64,000 nt of DNA. Source: Smallanthus sonchifolius. Its lineage: Eukaryota > Streptophyta > Magnoliopsida > Asterales > Asteraceae. Numbering within the stretch: position 1 is the first letter of the stretch; each line of letters opens with the position of its first letter. The stretch spans positions 27,832,350 through 27,896,349 of the forward strand of contig CM042030.1 of the NCBI GenBank assembly GCA_023525975.1, written 5' to 3'. Shown here in pieces: positions 10,597 to 21,895 of this stretch. Below the pieces are notes generated by a model, which worked only from the letters and a program-made list of their open reading frames with translations, made no database searches and was not told the DNA's origin. The position numbers and the translations under genes are program-made.

Positions 10597-13150
10597 TGTG
10601 ACACCCGACAATTCAGGTCAATATCCGTACATGTTATAAACAAGTTTAAATTATAATTGTTTTGTGATTACTTAATTTCACAAACAAGGACATTAAGGTC
10701 TAACAAAAATCGTACAGGGTCTCATTTCATATTTTGGTAATTCTAGGAGTTACCGGTTCACGTACCAGGATAACCCGACTAAATACGAACACTAGTGGTT
10801 AAAATTACACTTAAATCAAATGGATTGATTTATTTAAATCCCAACCCACTTGCTTGACTTTCTCGACCGAAAGTCAGGGGAGCCATTCCCCCACTTGCTA
10901 ATTCACTCAAATTCAGATAAAAACCACACCTCCTCAATCGAAATCCCACAATCCCTTTCATACTTCTCATTTTCTTACGGCAAATTCCCAATTCTCCTTC
11001 AAGTCGAAGTCCAGTTTAAGGTAAAAATCCACCGTATTTCGGTGCTATAAGAAGAGTTCCAAGTGTTGTCTCAAGAATCAAGATAAGGAGCTCAAGATCA
11101 TTCTCTGTTTGAGGTAAAAACTCAATATTATCCATTTCATTTTCTTTAAAATCGTAGCTGAACATACAAATCGTTCAAACGCAAGTAAGATAACAAGAAA
11201 AGTGTGTCAAATTCAAGATTTGAACATAAAAATATACAGGACGAATTCTGTCAATCAAAGTGCAGTAATCGAAACTAGGAGTTTCGATACCTGTTCAATC
11301 GAAACTAGGAGTTTCGATACCTGTCATTCAATCGAAACTAGGAGTTTCGATACCTGTTATTCAATCGAAACTAGGAGTTTCGATACCTATTCAATCGAAA
11401 CTAGGAGTTTCGATACCAGTTTACTCAATCAAAACTGGGAGTTTCGATACTAGTTGTTCAATCGAAACTAGGTAGTTTCGATACATATTGCTCAATCGAA
11501 ACTAGATAGTTTCGATACCCTTCTTGCCAATCGAAACTAGATAGTTTCGATACCTAACTACTCAATCGAAACTATGAAGTTTCGATACTCAATTGCTCAA
11601 TCGAAACTAGGTAGTTTCGACATCTGTTCTGTTCAATCGAAACTATGTAGTTTCGATACCCATTCATCAGTCCCATGGGGCAGTAACTTAGAACTATTTT
11701 ATAACGAAACAATTGTGGAAAAACTAAAAAGATAGTTAAAACAAAAGCAATCAGATCTGTTAAGTCGGATGAACAACTTATGTATAAGACGGGTAGCTTT
11801 AACACATTAGTACCCTTGTGTGATTAGGGTACGGATATACAAGAACTAGCACAAGTTTGTTTGCTAGGAGTTCATCGGACACAAGGTGAGTTCACGGCCC
11901 CCTTTTAACTCTTTACTGTTTTGTAAACATCGGGGGAGAAACATACTTACTTGTTATGTTTTGAAAACATGAATTACATTGCTTATACGTTTGACAATAT
12001 GAACATTTTGGTTTAACTTCTTGTGAGTCTCCCAGCCCCACTTTTACTACTTGTTTTTAAATTGTTTTTAAACAAACGGGGAGAAAACTTTCTCAACTAA
12101 ACAGCTGGACACAAGTACACACAACGATTGTTCGGATGAACAACACACAACGATTGTTCGGATGAACAACACTCAACAATTTAAGGGAAAAACATACTTG
12201 CAACTATTTCATGGGATAACAAGAGAATAAGACACGACTTTATGTTTACATGGGATGAGAACAACACAATGGAGGCCGCGAAAGTCCCCTGGAACAACAT
12301 AGTAACCATTAACTGTAGCCTAGGGTCCTATGAATAGTACTATGGAGAGTGACGTCTCCCGGTCATGGTTAGTCGCGCTAACCACAATCTGGAGGATTTA
12401 TGGCCGCATAGAACTGAATAACGAAATTAGGGGCGTGTACACATGTCAAGGTTTGGTTACGCCCCATGTATGAACATATTATTTGTATTCCTAGCTAGTT
12501 TACAAATGGGTCAACAATTCTTATTCTGTTTATCACATACACCTGAAACTATTTACGAACAATTGAATTTAAACAAAGGGTTCTGATCAGGTTAAAGTGA
12601 TCAGGTATAAACAAAGGGTTCTGATCAGGTTAAAGTGATCAGGTTTAAACAAAAGAGTTTTGATCCGGATAAAGTGATCATGTTTATACAAAAGGGTTCT
12701 GATTAGTTAAACCGATCAGGTTTAAACATATTTTATGACGGTTAAGTCATGATAATGTTTTCAAATGAAAACTACTTAGTTTTATGACGGTAAAGTCATG
12801 AACAGGCTTTTGGGGAAAAACTATAAGCACTAATATAACTAACTCTGTGAACTCACCAACCTTTGTGTTGACACTTTCAAGTATGTTTCTCAGGTGACCT
12901 CTAGCCATGGCGCGGTTGGAATAGACTAGCTATGTTGGATCAATTCCTAAAGGCTGGAAGGACGTAGAATATCAAGTCTCAAGTCTATCTTTGATCTAGA
13001 GGAACTTAAATCATAGTATTACTTAGCTTTAGTAATTGTATATTTAATCAAGTCTTAGAAATCATTATTACAGCTTCCGCTATCGTGTAATGAACCAATC
13101 GTTGCAACCTGTATTTATTTAGTAAGTAAATAAAATATGGGGGTGTGACA
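10597..13150 (+). repeat. A-family LTR 2 (shared by two internal regions)
   Basis: 2554 bp, bounded as LTR 1. It carries three substitutions not seen in LTR 1 or LTR 3: A at 10824, C at 10927 and C at 12807. It serves as 3' LTR of the unit on its left and 5' LTR of the unit on its right. The palindrome array is at 11267-11660 and predicted intron 2 at about 11886-12893. Confidence 0.92.
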
Positions 13151-13153
13151 GAT

Positions 13154-13165
13154 TGGTATCAGAGC
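13154..13165 (+). promoter_or_regulatory. Primer binding site, A internal 2
   Basis: TGGTATCAGAGC three bases after the end of LTR 2. Confidence 0.92.
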
Positions 13166-15750
13166 AATGGTTTTAGCGAATTAGGTGTCCTTAGTGATAC
13201 CTAGGCTCTAACCGGACTCATCTAGGGACCAAGATTTCTAAGACTTGCATCACACTAAAAACACCCAAGACTTGAGCATAGGAATTCCAACCGTTGCCGA
13301 ACAATTTTTGTAGACTATTAGTGTATGGAGTTACACTAGGGTACCATTAGCTACACTAATACAATTACATAGCACATGTAATGAACACTTAAACACATAC
13401 AACAATGTGAAAACAATAAACACTTACAACATGTTACTGTTCGGATTACGAGTCAAGAGTAACGGGTACTCAACATACTGCAACCTTAGAAGATCGAGTT
13501 ACGAGCTGAGCTTGGACTTCGACGACAACGATCGTCAGTTACCGATCTTGGTATCGCAACAGGTTGAACTCGTACCAGAATCTGTACCTATACCTGCACC
13601 ACAACTACTCCAGCCATGGAGGCAACTATCTTTCTAACGTATTTGCGATATAAATACTCTCCTTCATAAGTTGTCGGAACGGATGCCTAGACTCTCGCCA
13701 TGATGTATGGCAGGCATGATTGCCCAGACAGAAGGGAATTCAAGGTGAATAAGCAGGACTAAATGGGAGAGAACTCCAAGGGTCAGGAGACCCAGACATA
13801 CATCAGGATCATGTGGATCCATGCATATATACAGACTTGGAGCATGAGTTGCTCGACACTCGTTTGAGGATCTCTGCCCAACACATAGTGCCTGAATTTC
13901 ACCATGCACATTTTTTTTTAAGAGACACTGGTGGTGCCTCTCTACCCTTAGCCTCATCCGACAACTGCCGTATTCGGCAGATTCATGAGTATTGGTACAC
14001 ATAATTAACAGTAATCCGATAAAACAATACACACTCATGTACAAATGTGCACACGCAATCTAATGATCTTTTCAAATCACTTTTGATTAAAAGCTAGGGA
14101 TAGAAGAAACACTATAGGGATCAGGCAAGGCAAATCATCATTACGGGTGCACACGTAATCATAATTTGCAGTGCATGAGAACTTTAGTGAGTCTTGCTGT
14201 CTAAGCTGATGATCAACTCATGTTCTCAATCACTTGATTAAGGATTGGATCTTAACAAATCAGAATTCTCAATTAGGTACTCACAAAGCATTCTCCTAGT
14301 TTTGGAGGAACGAGAGAAATTCAAATTGAATTCAACCAATCCTTAGTAAATCCTGAACGACGAAGAAATTCGCACATTCACTCTTTGAGATTCTACTTGT
14401 CAGGAATGCTTCAAACTGAGCGTTACCACAACTAACACTTACAGTAATTGCACAACTATTGTGGGAGATTATAGCGTAATCTCAGGATCCATCATACAGT
14501 TCAGTCTCACAATTGCTTGAAAGTTACGCCAAGTGTGTTATGCACTAACTTCAGTAATAGGGCATGGTATTATTCTGACCCGCATACACATGGCACTTAT
14601 GGATATTGTGGAAGCTCGTCATGAGACAAGTAGGAAATCGGACATTTCAGAATGTCGGTCAAACAGGATTGCTCTCGCAGCCATTGACATTCAATATACC
14701 TTTAAGTCTAACTATTCTCTCGGTAATGGATAAGCCGGGTTTGATGCTCGAGCGAATGCCAAAGAAACCTAAGTGTGGACTAACGTCTATTGTCGCACTA
14801 ACCAAAACGACATGCAAAACCCTTAAAGGAGTCCCAAATGCGGAATCTCATGCTAATCTCATTAGCTCATGATATGCATAAAGGACATAAACTCGAACTA
14901 TTCACAATAGGCCACTGTCCACAAAGAGTTGAGAAGAATAATTTATTACTCTTTTATACTCGCACTTCCCCAAAGATCATCTTGTTGGATGGATCCCGGA
15001 TTTAGCCTAGAAAAGATGTGTGATTGCATCTTTCACTCCTAGTTTTCTATAATTGGGAAGCTCTAGAGCATCTATTGTTAAGAAATGATCTCTTAGAGTA
15101 GACTCAGTTAGAATACAAAAGTCTCGACGTTCAACACTCATTACCTCAAGTTTATCCTTGTGCTAAGGATTTTAAGGCTATAACCTGAATGAGTGGAATA
15201 CGTAATGGTAAGTCACCAAAAGTACCATTCAAACACTAAGGGAGTGCATACACACCGTATGACTAATAGTTGACTATCAACTCTTTCTGCCAACTTAATG
15301 AGTTGACAAACCCATAGCCCATTTTGGGGAAAACACTAATTCGATGAGACCATTCTCACAGTATTATTATTCATTCCCTCAGCTAGACGGAATGTGAATA
15401 TTCCAAACAAACATCGAACTTCGTATGGCTTACATACTTTGAAGGTATGGTAGTCGAGACATGAGTTTACATATCAGGACGCTACAACCCAAAGGCTAGT
15501 CTGCCTCGAAAGGTAGTGCGAGCAAAGGGGTAAAGTGGTGATTAGACTTGAAGTTCGCAAATAAGAGCTCCCAAGGAAAATCAATTCCTAGCTCCATGAA
15601 GGCATATGGAGAGGAAAATCATAGAAAACATGAAACCTGAAATAAGAGAAAAGTCTTAGTCCGGGAAAATGCTTTCGAAAAGCATAAGAGGGACAAACAT
15701 AAAGTTTCATTTTCATAGTTTTTCATTTCTACCCAATATACAACAAAAAC
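13166..15750 (+). other. A-family 5' internal region, second copy
   Basis: Duplicate of 5562-8145. The T-run at about 13912 is one base longer, which joins two reverse-strand frames into a 126-residue frame not present in the first copy. That frame has no recognisable domain. Nothing else separates the two copies by eye. Confidence 0.6.
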
Positions 15751-18136
15751 TTGGATACCTCGTCGAGTAATTCTTTCATAAGATCGAGTTTCTTACCATG
15801 GGGAGTTTCGGTCCTGTTTGTAAAGAAAAAGGATGAAACCTTTAGAAGGTGCATCAATTATCGGGAGTTGAACAAGCTGACAATCAAAAACCGGTATCCT
15901 CTTCCTCGAGTAGACGATTTGTTTGATCAACTTCAGGGCCCAGTTTCTATTCTAAAAATTGATCTACGATCAGGGTATCCTCAACTGAAAATTCAGGAAG
16001 AAGATATACCGAAAACGACTTTTAGGACTCGTTACGGTCACTACGAGTTCCTAGTTATGCCATTTGGCTTGACTATTGCACCGGCCGTTTTCATGGATCT
16101 AATGAACCGCGTGTGCAGGCTATATTTGGATAAATTCGTGATTGTATTTATCGATGACATATTAATATATTCACAAACCAAGGAGGAACATGAACATCAT
16201 TTGAAATCAATCTTTGAACTACTCCGGAATGAGAAGCGTTATGCCAAATTCTCTAAGTGTGAGTTTCGGATTCGAGAGGTTCACTTTCTCGGACACGTCA
16301 TCAATAAGAAGGGTATTCACGTAGTCCCAACCAAGATTGAAGCTATCAAAAACTGGGAAACACCAGGAACTCCGACTGAGGTGCGTCAATTTCTAGGTTT
16401 GGCAGGATATTACAGGCGATTTATCGAGAATTTTTCAAAGATAGCCTTGCCTTTGACCACGTTAACTCAGAAGGACAAAAAGTTTGATTGGACTGATAAA
16501 CAAGAATCAGCGTTTCAATTGTTGAAGCAAAAACTTTGCAGTGCACCAATCATATCCCTTCCCGAAGGAACTGACAATTCCATCGTGTACTGCGACGCAT
16601 CACACCAAGGTCTGGGATGTGTATTGATGCAAGGAGAAAAAGTCATAACGTATGCATCCAGACAGCTAAGAGTACATGAGAAAAAAAAAATTATACGACT
16701 CACGATCTGAAATTGGGTGCTGTCGTGTTTGCACTCAAGATTTGGAGACATTTTTTTTTATATGGTACAAAATGTATTATCTTTACAAACCACAAGAGTC
16801 TCCAGTACATCTTTAATCAGAAAGAACTCAACATGAGTCAACTTCGTTGGGTAGAACTACTGAATGATTACGACTGTGATATCAAGTATCACCCTGGTAA
16901 GGCAGATGTCGTAGCAGATGCCTTGAGTCGTAAAGAACGGGTTAAAACTCTTCGTGTTCGTGCCCTAGGATTGACAATTCATGCGAGTCTCACGACTCAA
17001 ATCCGGATGGCACAACAGGAGGCAATCAAAGAAGAAAACATTTAGAGTGAAGCTATACGAGGAATGATCAGACAATTAGAGCCAAAATCAGATGATACTT
17101 TATACTTTGCAAATAGAATTTGGGTGCCATGTTTTAGTAACTTACGGGAGTTGGTTATGGACGAAGCCCACAAGTCCAGGTACCCCATTCACCCAGGTTC
17201 GGATAAAATGTATAAGGATCTGAAAGAACTCTACTGGTGGCCGAACATGAAATGAGAAATTGCTATTTACGTCGGTAAATGCCTGACATGTTCAAAGGTA
17301 AAGGCAGAACATCAGAAACCGTCGGGATTGTTATAACAACCCGAGATACCTCAATGGAAATGGGAACAAATTTCAATGGATTTCATTTCAATGTTACCCA
17401 GAACACCTAGCAACTATGATACTATATGATAATCGTCAGTCGTTTGACGAAATCCGCGCATTCCCTACCAATAAAGGAGACAGATAAAAGTAAGACGCGT
17501 GCAAGGCTAAATATTAAGGGAATTAAGGCTAGGCATGGTATGCCAGTTTCCATTTTCACAAAAAGGGACAGTCGATTCATGTCAAGAACCTGACAGTCTG
17601 TACAAGAAGCCTTGAGCACACGCCTTTACATGACCACTGCATATCATCCCCAGATGAACGGTCAAAGTAAAAGGACTATCCAAACTTTAAAAGATGTGCT
17701 CCGTGTGTGCGTAATCGATTTCAGAAGAAATAGGGATACTCACCGCCGTTGGATGAGTTTTCATATAATATCAACTACCATACCAGCATTAAAGCCGCTC
17801 CGTTGAGTCTTTGTATGGTTATAAGTGTCACTCATCGCTATGTTGGGCGGGGGTTAGCGAAAAGCATTTGACTGGTCCTGATATTGGCTAGGAAACCACT
17901 GACAAGATCGTCGAAATAAAAGATCGTCTGAAAGCCACTCAAGACAGACGAAAGAGAGTGGAGCTAGCAACAGACGAAAACCATTAGAATTCCAAGTAAT
18001 AGACAAAGTCACGTTGAAGGTCTCACCTTGGAAAAGAGTGGCAAAATTTGGCAACCGTGGCAAGCTTAACCCTAGGTACGTTGAACCATTTGAACGAGAG
18101 AATCAAATGAAAACAAAAATACCCATCTTTGTTTAA
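15751..18136 (+). pseudogene. pol: A-family pol pseudogene, copy 2
   Basis: Same RT, RNase H and integrase remains and the same stops, frameshift, lost catalytic residues and chromodomain deletion as at 8146-10531. One visible substitution lies near 16952 (CTTCG instead of CTCCG). Shared lesions show that copies arose from one already broken template, by recombination or by co-mobilisation, not by independent decay. Confidence 0.9.
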
Positions 18137-18165
18137 GGATACAACAGTTCAAGAGGACACAAATT

Positions 18166-18201
18166 GAATTTCGGGACGAAATTCTTTTAACATGGGGAGA
18201 A
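18166..18201 (+). promoter_or_regulatory. Pre-LTR hairpin and polypurine tract, A copy 2
   Basis: Third occurrence of the hairpin and AACATGGGGAGAA tract, ending directly at LTR 3. Confidence 0.82.
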
Positions 18202-19734
18202 TGTGACACCCGACAATTCAGGTCAATATCCGTACATGTTATAAACAAGTTTAAATTATAATTGTTTTGTGATTACTTAATTTCACAAACAAGGACATTA
18301 AGGTCTAACAAAAATCGTACAGGGTCTCATTTCATATTTTGGTAATTCTAGGAGTTACCGGTTCACGTACCAGGATAACCCGACTAAATACGAACACTAG
18401 TGGTTAAAATTACACTTAAATCAAATGGTTTGATTTATTTAAATCCCAACCCACTTGCTTGACTTTCTCGACCGAAAGTCAGGGGAGCCATTCCCCCACT
18501 TGCTAATTCACTCAAATTCAGATAAAAACCATACCTCCTCAATCGAAATCCCACAATCCCTTTCATACTTCTCATTTTCTTACGGCAAATTCCCAATTCT
18601 CCTTCAAGTCGAAGTCCAGTTTAAGGTAAAAATCCACCGTATTTCGGTGCTATAAGAAGAGTTCCAAGTGTTGTCTCAAGAATCAAGATAAGGAGCTCAA
18701 GATCATTCTCTGTTTGAGGTAAAAACTCAATATTATCCATTTCATTTTCTTTAAAATCGTAGCTGAACATACAAATCGTTCAAACGCAAGTAAGATAACA
18801 AGAAAAGTGTGTCAAATTCAAGATTTGAACATAAAAATATACAGGACGAATTCTGTCAATCAAAGTGCAGTAATCGAAACTAGGAGTTTCGATACCTGTT
18901 CAATCGAAACTAGGAGTTTCGATACCTGTCATTCAATCGAAACTAGGAGTTTCGATACCTGTTATTCAATCGAAACTAGGAGTTTCGATACCTATTCAAT
19001 CGAAACTAGGAGTTTCGATACCAGTTTACTCAATCGAAACTGGGAGTTTCGATACTAGTTGTTCAATCGAAACTAGGTAGTTTCGATACATATTGCTCAA
19101 TCGAAACTAGATAGTTTCGATACCCTTCTTGCCAATCGAAACTAGATAGTTTCGATACCTAACTACTCAATCGAAACTATGAAGTTTCGATACTCAATTG
19201 CTCAATCGAAACTAGGTAGTTTCGACATCTGTTCTGTTCAATCGAAACTATGTAGTTTCGATACCCATTCATCAGTCCCATGGGGCAGTAACTTAGAACT
19301 ATTTTATAACGAAACAATTGTGGAAAAACTAAAAAGATAGTTAAAACAAAAGCAATCAGATCTGTTAAGTCGGATGAACAACTTATGTATAAGACGGGTA
19401 GCTTTAACACATTAGTACCCTTGTGTGATTAGGGTACGGATATACAAGAACTAGCACAAGTTTGTTTGCTAGGAGTTCATCGGACACAAGGTGAGTTCAC
19501 GGCCCCCTTTTAACTCTTTACTGTTTTGTAAACATCGGGGGAGAAACATACTTACTTGTTATGTTTTGAAAACATGAATTACATTGCTTATACGTTTGAC
19601 AATATGAACATTTTGGTTTAACTTCTTGTGAGTCTCCCAGCCCCACTTTTACTACTTGTTTTTAAATTGTTTTTAAACAAACGGGGAGAAAACTTTCTCA
19701 ACTAAACAGCTGGACACAAGTACACACAACGATT
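18202..19734 (+). repeat. A-family LTR 3, left part, split by D
   Basis: First 1533 bases of the LTR, ending in CGATT where D is inserted. The array is at 18872-19265. Together with 36016-37036 (1021 bases) it rebuilds the 2554-bp length. Private differences from the other A LTRs are G at 19035 and G at 36063. Confidence 0.93.
19730..19734. repeat. Target site duplication of D, left copy (CGATT)
   Basis: CGATT immediately before D, repeated at 36011-36015 immediately after. Five bases is the usual Ty3/gypsy length. The uninterrupted A LTR has a single CGATT at the same place (4521-4525), confirming an integrase-made insertion. Confidence 0.95.
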
Positions 19735-20234
19735 TGTGAGGCCCCAAACCCGGGAGGCCCCACGCGTTGGATTTACTCATTCACAAACAGTTCTCAAACT
19801 AGAATATCAAATAACGCAGCGGAAAATTTCATTTCAAACATAACATTACATCGTTTAACATGCGGAAGCGTAACATTTTCAAATACATGTACATAACAAA
19901 AACAACTCGTAACGGGATGCCAGTCTTCATATCATCCGGGTAACTCCTCAAGCCGCCCAGCATCACCGTCCATCATCATAACTTCCTTAACCTGAATGTG
20001 CATACTAAAAAGGTCAGCTACGCTGGTGAGTTCTAGTTTTAACATAAATCATTAACATCAAATATTTGCCAAAAACATAACATCATACTTTATTTAATAA
20101 AAGCGTACGTAAAATATGCAATAACTTAACATCATCAAAACATCGTAACATAACATCGTAACAATAGTCAATATGAACCGAATCTGCGCCTTCTCGTAAC
20201 CGTCAAATCCTTACATCGCATACCAGCGGATGAA

Positions 20235-20430
20235 CTTAAGGCTCGCTACCTCTAAGTCATCCGTCATCCAGGTCTCCTAAGGCTCGTTACCTCTAGGTGG
20301 ACCAAACATACGTCTCCTAAGGCTCGTTACCTCTAGGTGGACCATACACACGTCTCCTAAGGCTCGTTACCTCTAGGTAGACCATACACACGTCTCCTAA
20401 GGCTCGTTACCTCTAGGAAGACTAAACATA
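20235..20430 (-). repeat. 40-bp tandem repeat in the D LTR
   Basis: Four near-identical 40-base units plus a diverged first unit. Each contains CCTAAGGCTCGTTACCTC and then TAGG, with complementary outer bases CCTA/TAGG. It lies inside predicted intron 2. Copies recur at +7078 and +14156. Confidence 0.9.
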
Positions 20431-20689
20431 CCATAGGCAATATTTCCCCGCAAGGAATAGTACCTTCCATCGGGATCCCGGTAATCCCATGGGCGACCGT
20501 CGTCACCCCATCCTCAACCAGTTGTACAACCGTTAGCCAGCCACAAAGGCCCCCCGTAAGGTAAGGCCAATACATACATACATGCATACTCTAGCTCCCG
20601 TAGGAACTCGTGGCAGATTCGTTCATTCGTGACTTTCATAAAAAAACTTTACCTCGTTTTAGTTAAAGCATTCGTACGTTTTATTAAAT

Positions 20690-20880
20690 AACACTTCATT
20701 CGTAAACCTTTCACAACTTCGTTTGGCAAAATATTTTATAACATCATCTCGTAAACCTCGTTTCGTAAACATCTCATTAACTCGTTTCGTCTTCCCCTTT
20801 CGGAAGCATCGTTCATAAACCTCGTTTCGTAAACCTTGTTTCATAAACCTCGTTTCATAAACCTCGTTTCGTATGTATGC
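20690..20880 (-). repeat. AAACCTCGTTTCGT-type degenerate repeats in the D LTR
   Basis: Irregular units of 14-15 bases built on AAACCTCGTTTC(G/A)T, inside predicted intron 2 and upstream of the 40-bp array in element orientation. The reverse-strand 77-residue frame across it is low-complexity and not a gene. Confidence 0.75.
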
Positions 20881-21094
20881 ACACCAGCCCAAAACATTTA
20901 ATTAAAACATTAAAAGAAGGGCTTCTAGAACTCACCTTATAAGTTACTCTTGGGTTGTCCTAAACAAAGGTCCAACAACGTCACTTCCGATCTGAATTGA
21001 TTAATTAAATACACATCAGACCTAAATCCCGACTCTAACGGTTTACTCGTTCTGTTACAGGTGAATACACTGACTTCACCTACTGATGCAGACC

Positions 21095-21348
21095 AATCGA
21101 AACTACTTAGTTTCGACAGGTGCAGGCCCATCGAAACTTCTAGTTTCGACAACTGCAGGTCACTCGAAACTTCTAGTTTCGACAACTGCAGGTCACTCGA
21201 AACTTCTAGTTTCGACAACTGCAGGTCACTCGAAACTTCTAGTTTCGACACCTGCAGGCCACTCGAAACTTCTAGTTTCGACACCTGCAGGCCACTCGAA
21301 ACTTCTAGTTTCGACACCTGTAGGCCACTCGAAACTCTAGTTTCGATA
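21095..21348 (-). repeat. Palindrome array in the D LTR
   Basis: Eight units, most at an exact 33-base period, each an inverted repeat of TCGAAACT and AGTTTCGA around 2-4 bases, separated by a spacer with CTGCAGG. Because 33 is a multiple of three, open frames of 84-126 residues run through it on both strands; these are not genes. Copies lie at 28173-28426 and 35251-35504. Confidence 0.93.
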
Positions 21349-21712
21349 CCTGCAGAACTCAGCTATCTTCCCCAAAAACCCTAACTTTCGCATGCAGGTC
21401 CGATCTTGTCAAGATCCGGACTTTTTGTATTCAAAACGTGTATTTTCCTTTCGTGATTCCAGATTTATAACCCTTTCCTCATTTGGTTTATAAAAACCCG
21501 TCATTTTCACAAAAATACCCGAAAACCCAAAAACGAACAAAAACTCAGATTTGGTTCGGGTGTTACCTGATTTCGAGATTCTGATCCGGAGGTTTTGCTC
21601 ACGAGTTCAGTAGCAACAAGCTCCTTCAATCTCGGGTCGATCCGCCAACTTTCTCTCTCTACGGTTTCTCTCTCTAGATTCTTGCAAATGAGAGAAATGG
21701 TGTGTGTGTTGG

Positions 21713-21722
21713 CTATTTAAAG
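21713..21722 (-). promoter_or_regulatory. Putative TATA box of the D LTR
   Basis: CTTTAAATAG on the minus strand, about 135 bases into the LTR, followed by CA-rich and GA-rich leader-like sequence. It is the best promoter candidate for D; the same box is in the other two D LTRs. Confidence 0.55.
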
Positions 21723-21854
21723 GGAGGAAACCCCCCCCCCCTTCCTTCAAGTTTGCCGGCCCAACCGGCCCGGCCCGTTACGCCTCGCCCTTTTATCCCG
21801 TTCGTCCCGGTTCAACCCGTTATTTAAAATCCTCATTTATTTTGGGATGTTACA

Positions 21855-21895
21855 AGTCTACCCCCCTTACAATAGGTTTCGTCCCCGAAACCTAT
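21855..21895 (-). promoter_or_regulatory. Polypurine tract and pre-tract hairpin of D, copy 1
   Basis: On the minus strand a perfect hairpin with 10-base arms (21872-21895, loop of four) starts at the last base of the gag-pol stop codon. It is followed by AAGGGGGGTAGACT (21855-21868), which abuts the 3' LTR. Copy 2 has the same at 28933-28973. Confidence 0.85.

Larger units (their letters stand above)
19992..20935 (-). other. Predicted LTR intron 2 of D, with pairing ends
   Basis: The minus-strand 5' end GGTGAGTTCTAG (20925-20936) is the perfect 12-base complement of CTAGAACTCACC (20025-20036), about 33 bases before the 3' splice site at 19992. An AGCCC/GGGCT pair (20919-20923 with 20886-20890) forms the adjacent small hairpin. 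CTGAC near 20014 fits the plant branch-point consensus. Confidence 0.55.
19735..21854 (-). repeat. D-family LTR, left-most copy
   Basis: On the minus strand it starts TGTAACATCCC and ends GGGGCCTCACA. A TATA-like CTTTAAATAG lies at 21713-21722. Predicted intron 1 (20992-21566) contains the palindrome array, exon 2 is 20936-20991, and intron 2 is 19992-20935. GA-rich sequence follows the TATA box, as in many plant 5' leaders. Confidence 0.93.

Noticed and set aside
13664..14044. 126-residue reverse frame in the A leader
   Set aside because: Exists only because a T-run is one base longer than in the copy at 6060-6439; no conserved domain.
20025..20936. The inverted GGTGAGT/ACTCACC ends as terminal inverted repeats of an inserted DNA transposon
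   Set aside because: They occur at the same place in five families with different enclosed sequences and without flanking duplications, and they coincide with splice-site context.
21095..21348. Repeat-spacer look resembling a CRISPR array
   Set aside because: Units and spacers are too short and spacers are themselves similar; this is plant retrotransposon LTR sequence without cas genes.
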